From: DATFVA01 sp963745945
GTDB lineage: Bacteria; Bacteroidota; Ignavibacteria; Ignavibacteriales; Ignavibacteriaceae
Length of the DNA stretch: 64,000 bases
Assembly: GCA_963745945.1 (NCBI GenBank)
Contig: CAVUZG010000007.1
Location: 526,093 to 590,092 of the forward strand
Direction of reading: 5' to 3'
Both the position numbers and the translations under genes were made by a program. Positions 61,766-64,000 of this stretch are shown here, piece by piece; the stretch's first letter is position 1; each line of letters begins with the position of its first letter. Under the pieces are notes generated by a model, which saw nothing but the letters and a program-made list of their open reading frames with translations, searched no databases and was not told where the DNA came from.

Positions 61766-64000
61766 TTATTTCAACAAGATCATTTTCTTAACATCATTAT
61801 ACTTACCTGATTCAATCTTATAAAGGTAAACCCCGCTGGGTACGTTCTTAGCTTCAAAGTTTATTTTATAATGACCAGCTTTTTTATATTCATTAACCAG
61901 CTCAGTTAATTCTTCTCCCAAGGCATTATAGACTTGTAGGTTTACATTTCCAGCCTCAGGGATTGAATATTCAATTGTTGTCGATGGATTAAACGGGTTA
62001 GGGTAATTCTGTCCCAATAAAAATTCTGTTGGACCAGAAACTGTAACCTCAGCTATTTCTGAATATTCAAACGTGCCATCAAAGTTAATTTGTTTCAGGC
62101 GATATAAATAACTACCTGTCGGAACATTCTTATCAGTGAAGGAGTAACTATTTTCTCGTGTGGTTGTACCATGTCCCTCAATAAAATCCACCTCATTCCA
62201 TTCTGATTGCCAACTTCTTTCTCCCGTCATCTTTTGCTGTATTTCAAATCCGGAGTTGTTTGTTTCGGATGCGGTTACCCATTTAAGTGAGACATCATCA
62301 CCAAACGTCTCTACAGTAAATGAAGTAAGCTCGACAGGCACGAATTGGGGGAGCAGTCTTCTCCACACACCATTATAATCTGTTCCGGCGAAAATAAATG
62401 AGTCACTAACAGTAATGAATTCTGTAATGGCATTCGGACCTAATCCTTCACTATAAGGTGAAAAGTTTATCCCATCGTCAAATGACGCATATATATAAGG
62501 AATGGCCGGATAATCTGCCGCAATAACCATCCCGTTTCCAATATTTTCAATAGCTATAACTGATTCACCGGATGGAAAACCATTACAAAAATCCCAGCTT
62601 GAAGCGTAATCAAGTGAATACAGAGCCTGGTTAAAAAATGTTCCAACGTAAGCAAAATTCTCTTTAGCAGATAGGCCGGTCAGGGTAGCACCTATCTGTA
62701 AATTTGGAGACCAGCTAATTCCGTTGTTTGCTGATCTGTAAATACCGAAACCTTGTGCAACAGCATAAGCATAATTGCCTCCGACTGCAACCCCGGGAAC
62801 ATCAGTAACAGGAATGTTCGAAACGTGCCAGCTGCTTCCTTCGTCAGAGGAGTAGTATAAACCTTCATCTGAACCGGCGATTAAATTATTCCCGGTCGTC
62901 GCTAAACCATAGACGAATGAAAGATCTCCTGGCAGTCCGGATCCACTGAAGCTCCAGGTTTCACCATTATCGGTTGATTTATAAACAGTTGAATAAAATT
63001 TAATAAATGCACTTGCATAAAGTGCTCCATTTAATTCAGTTATCCCACGTATTTGACCATAATTAATAGTATCATTTGATCCGGTAAGCTTATCCCAGGT
63101 TAAACCATTGTTTGACGTTCTGTAAATACCGTCACGTGTGCCTGCATACAAAATTGTATCTATTGTGTAAAATGTTAATATAGATGCACCTGCAGGAAAT
63201 CCTTCCATAGATTTATTCCACATTTCACCTGAATCTGTTGATCTGTATAGACCTGAATAATTTGATCCTGCAATTAAATGTTGAAGAACCTGTAGTTGTA
63301 ATAGCTCGCACATCCTTAGGTCCCATTCCTGTATTGGCTGCAATCCAGGTAAAGCCGTTATCAGTTCAGGGATCAAACACGATCATAAGAAGTTGTAATG
63401 AAATAAGTTTTATGAATATTTGTTATACCATCTACATTAACAATCCTAAACTGATTCCCAGGGGTATTGTAGTAAATGTGCTGCCTTGATTTGTTGAAAC
63501 GTATATTTCATTTACACCTCCGGCAAGCACAAAGTCTCCTGTGCTGTAAAATGATCGGCATACTGGTCCAGTCGTGAAGATATACTAAACTTCATTCCAG
63601 TTTTCTCCATCATCGACAGAAAAGAATGTAGCAACATATTGAGAAGCGAAAATTTTGTTCCCGCTGACTCCCATTGTACGTATATAACCAACCGGGTAGG
63701 AAAGCAAAGTCCAGTTGTTACCGTAATCCATGATCGCAGAACTCCGGCAAGTTTTTGTGTACCGGCAAATACATAATTGTTTTCCACAACAATCTATGTA
63801 GTTACCACGCCTCCGTAATTTGAGGGAGGAAGCCATGTTTGTCCGTTGTCGGAGGAACGGTAAACACCATCACCAAATGTTCCCGCCAAAATATAATCCT
63901 GAATAGTATTGATTGCGGAAACTTCGTATGATTCAATTCCTGAGTTTTCTGATGTCCATGTTACACCATCATCAGTAGATATATACATTCCATCTGTAAG
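61766..64000 (-). CDS. T9SS-exported YCF48/BNR-repeat protein, 5' part heavily frameshifted and partial
   Basis: The gene runs off the window's right edge. Intact from about 63250 down to 61766: blades such as GLYRSTDSGEMWNKS, GIYRTSNNGLTWDKL, TVYKSTDNGETWSFS, then a fibronectin-like module from PVELTSFTVETF and the sorting domain LGQNYPNPFNPSTTIEYS. Also intact from 63988 to 63794 (MYISTDDGVTWTSENSG, GVYRSSDNGQTW). Between them, 63250-63840, the frame changes about eight times, yet blade fragments (YGNNWTLLSY; VDDGENWNEV; GGVNEIYVSTNQGSTF) follow each other in the right order. Decayed gene or poor consensus; not decidable here. Confidence 0.8.

Noticed and set aside
1..64000. tRNA, rRNA or CRISPR arrays
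   Set aside because: I found no T-arm-like GTTCRANNC with matching acceptor arms, no rRNA-like sequence and no evenly spaced repeats. The repeats seen are pairs or coding repeats.

Overview
The window looks like chromosome from an Ignavibacteria-type bacterium (Bacteroidota/Chlorobi group). The base composition is AT-rich, and gene starts carry AGGAG-type ribosome sites, with TTG or GTG used several times. At least twelve genes end in the type IX secretion system (T9SS, Por) sorting domain with the QNYPNPFNPxTT signature. The vegetative sigma factor is a short, Bacteroidota-style RpoD. There is no rRNA, tRNA, CRISPR array, insertion sequence or prophage that I can see. The assignment rests on recognising protein families, not on a search.

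Layout. 1-12.1 kb is an array of T9SS cargo genes on the + strand: a partial tail, a Reeler-like protein, an M28 peptidase, two tandem paralogs, a YCF48/BNR-repeat protein, an FG-GAP protein and a frameshifted protein. Five of them end in near-identical terminators. 12.2-17.8 kb is an RND efflux operon (tolC-like, adaptor, permease) on the - strand. 18.1-21.0 kb is an aspartate aminotransferase-pckA operon. 21.1-28.4 kb carries a cupin, an aminopeptidase P, a zinc-binding protein, a NapH-like membrane ferredoxin with an FAD oxidoreductase, and a lipoprotein M49 peptidase. 28.4-33.0 kb holds a lytic transglycosylase, the sigma factor and a family B DNA polymerase, all on -. 33.1-35.4 kb is an FKBP-TPR protein and an orphan histidine kinase. 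35.4-39.5 kb is a GldA/GldF/GldG-like ABC operon with a DUF4340 protein. 39.7-44.2 kb has a POT transporter, a four-helix-bundle gene between 69-bp direct repeats, and an animal-like UDP-glucose dehydrogenase between a GNAT gene and a GNAT remnant. 44.4-46.1 kb is a compact sulfur/redox run (rhodanese, two small membrane proteins, DUF302, thioredoxin). 46.2-48.5 kb has a DUF1684 lipoprotein, an ArsR-SRPBCC pair and a VOC protein. 48.6-64.0 kb is a second T9SS-rich stretch with two AraC regulators and two lipoproteins that share a duplicated leader.

How the genes work together. Much of the window serves the cell envelope: exported proteins anchored or released by T9SS, drug or metabolite efflux, an ABC system of the gliding type, and wall turnover. 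The central metabolic pair (aspartate aminotransferase plus ATP-dependent PEP carboxykinase) interconverts aspartate, oxaloacetate and PEP. 

Quality. At least nine genes are split by what appears to be a single-base indel, mostly inside homopolymers, and one 0.6-kb stretch near 63.5 kb holds about eight shifts. In each of eight single-indel genes I checked, correcting one base restores one full-length family member. I therefore read most of these as consensus errors rather than true pseudogenes and give merged coordinates. The most unusual structures are (i) the four-helix-bundle gene framed by hairpin-forming direct repeats, (ii) a dispersed palindromic element with compensatory stem changes, and (iii) the tandemly amplified T9SS gene cassette with its own terminator.
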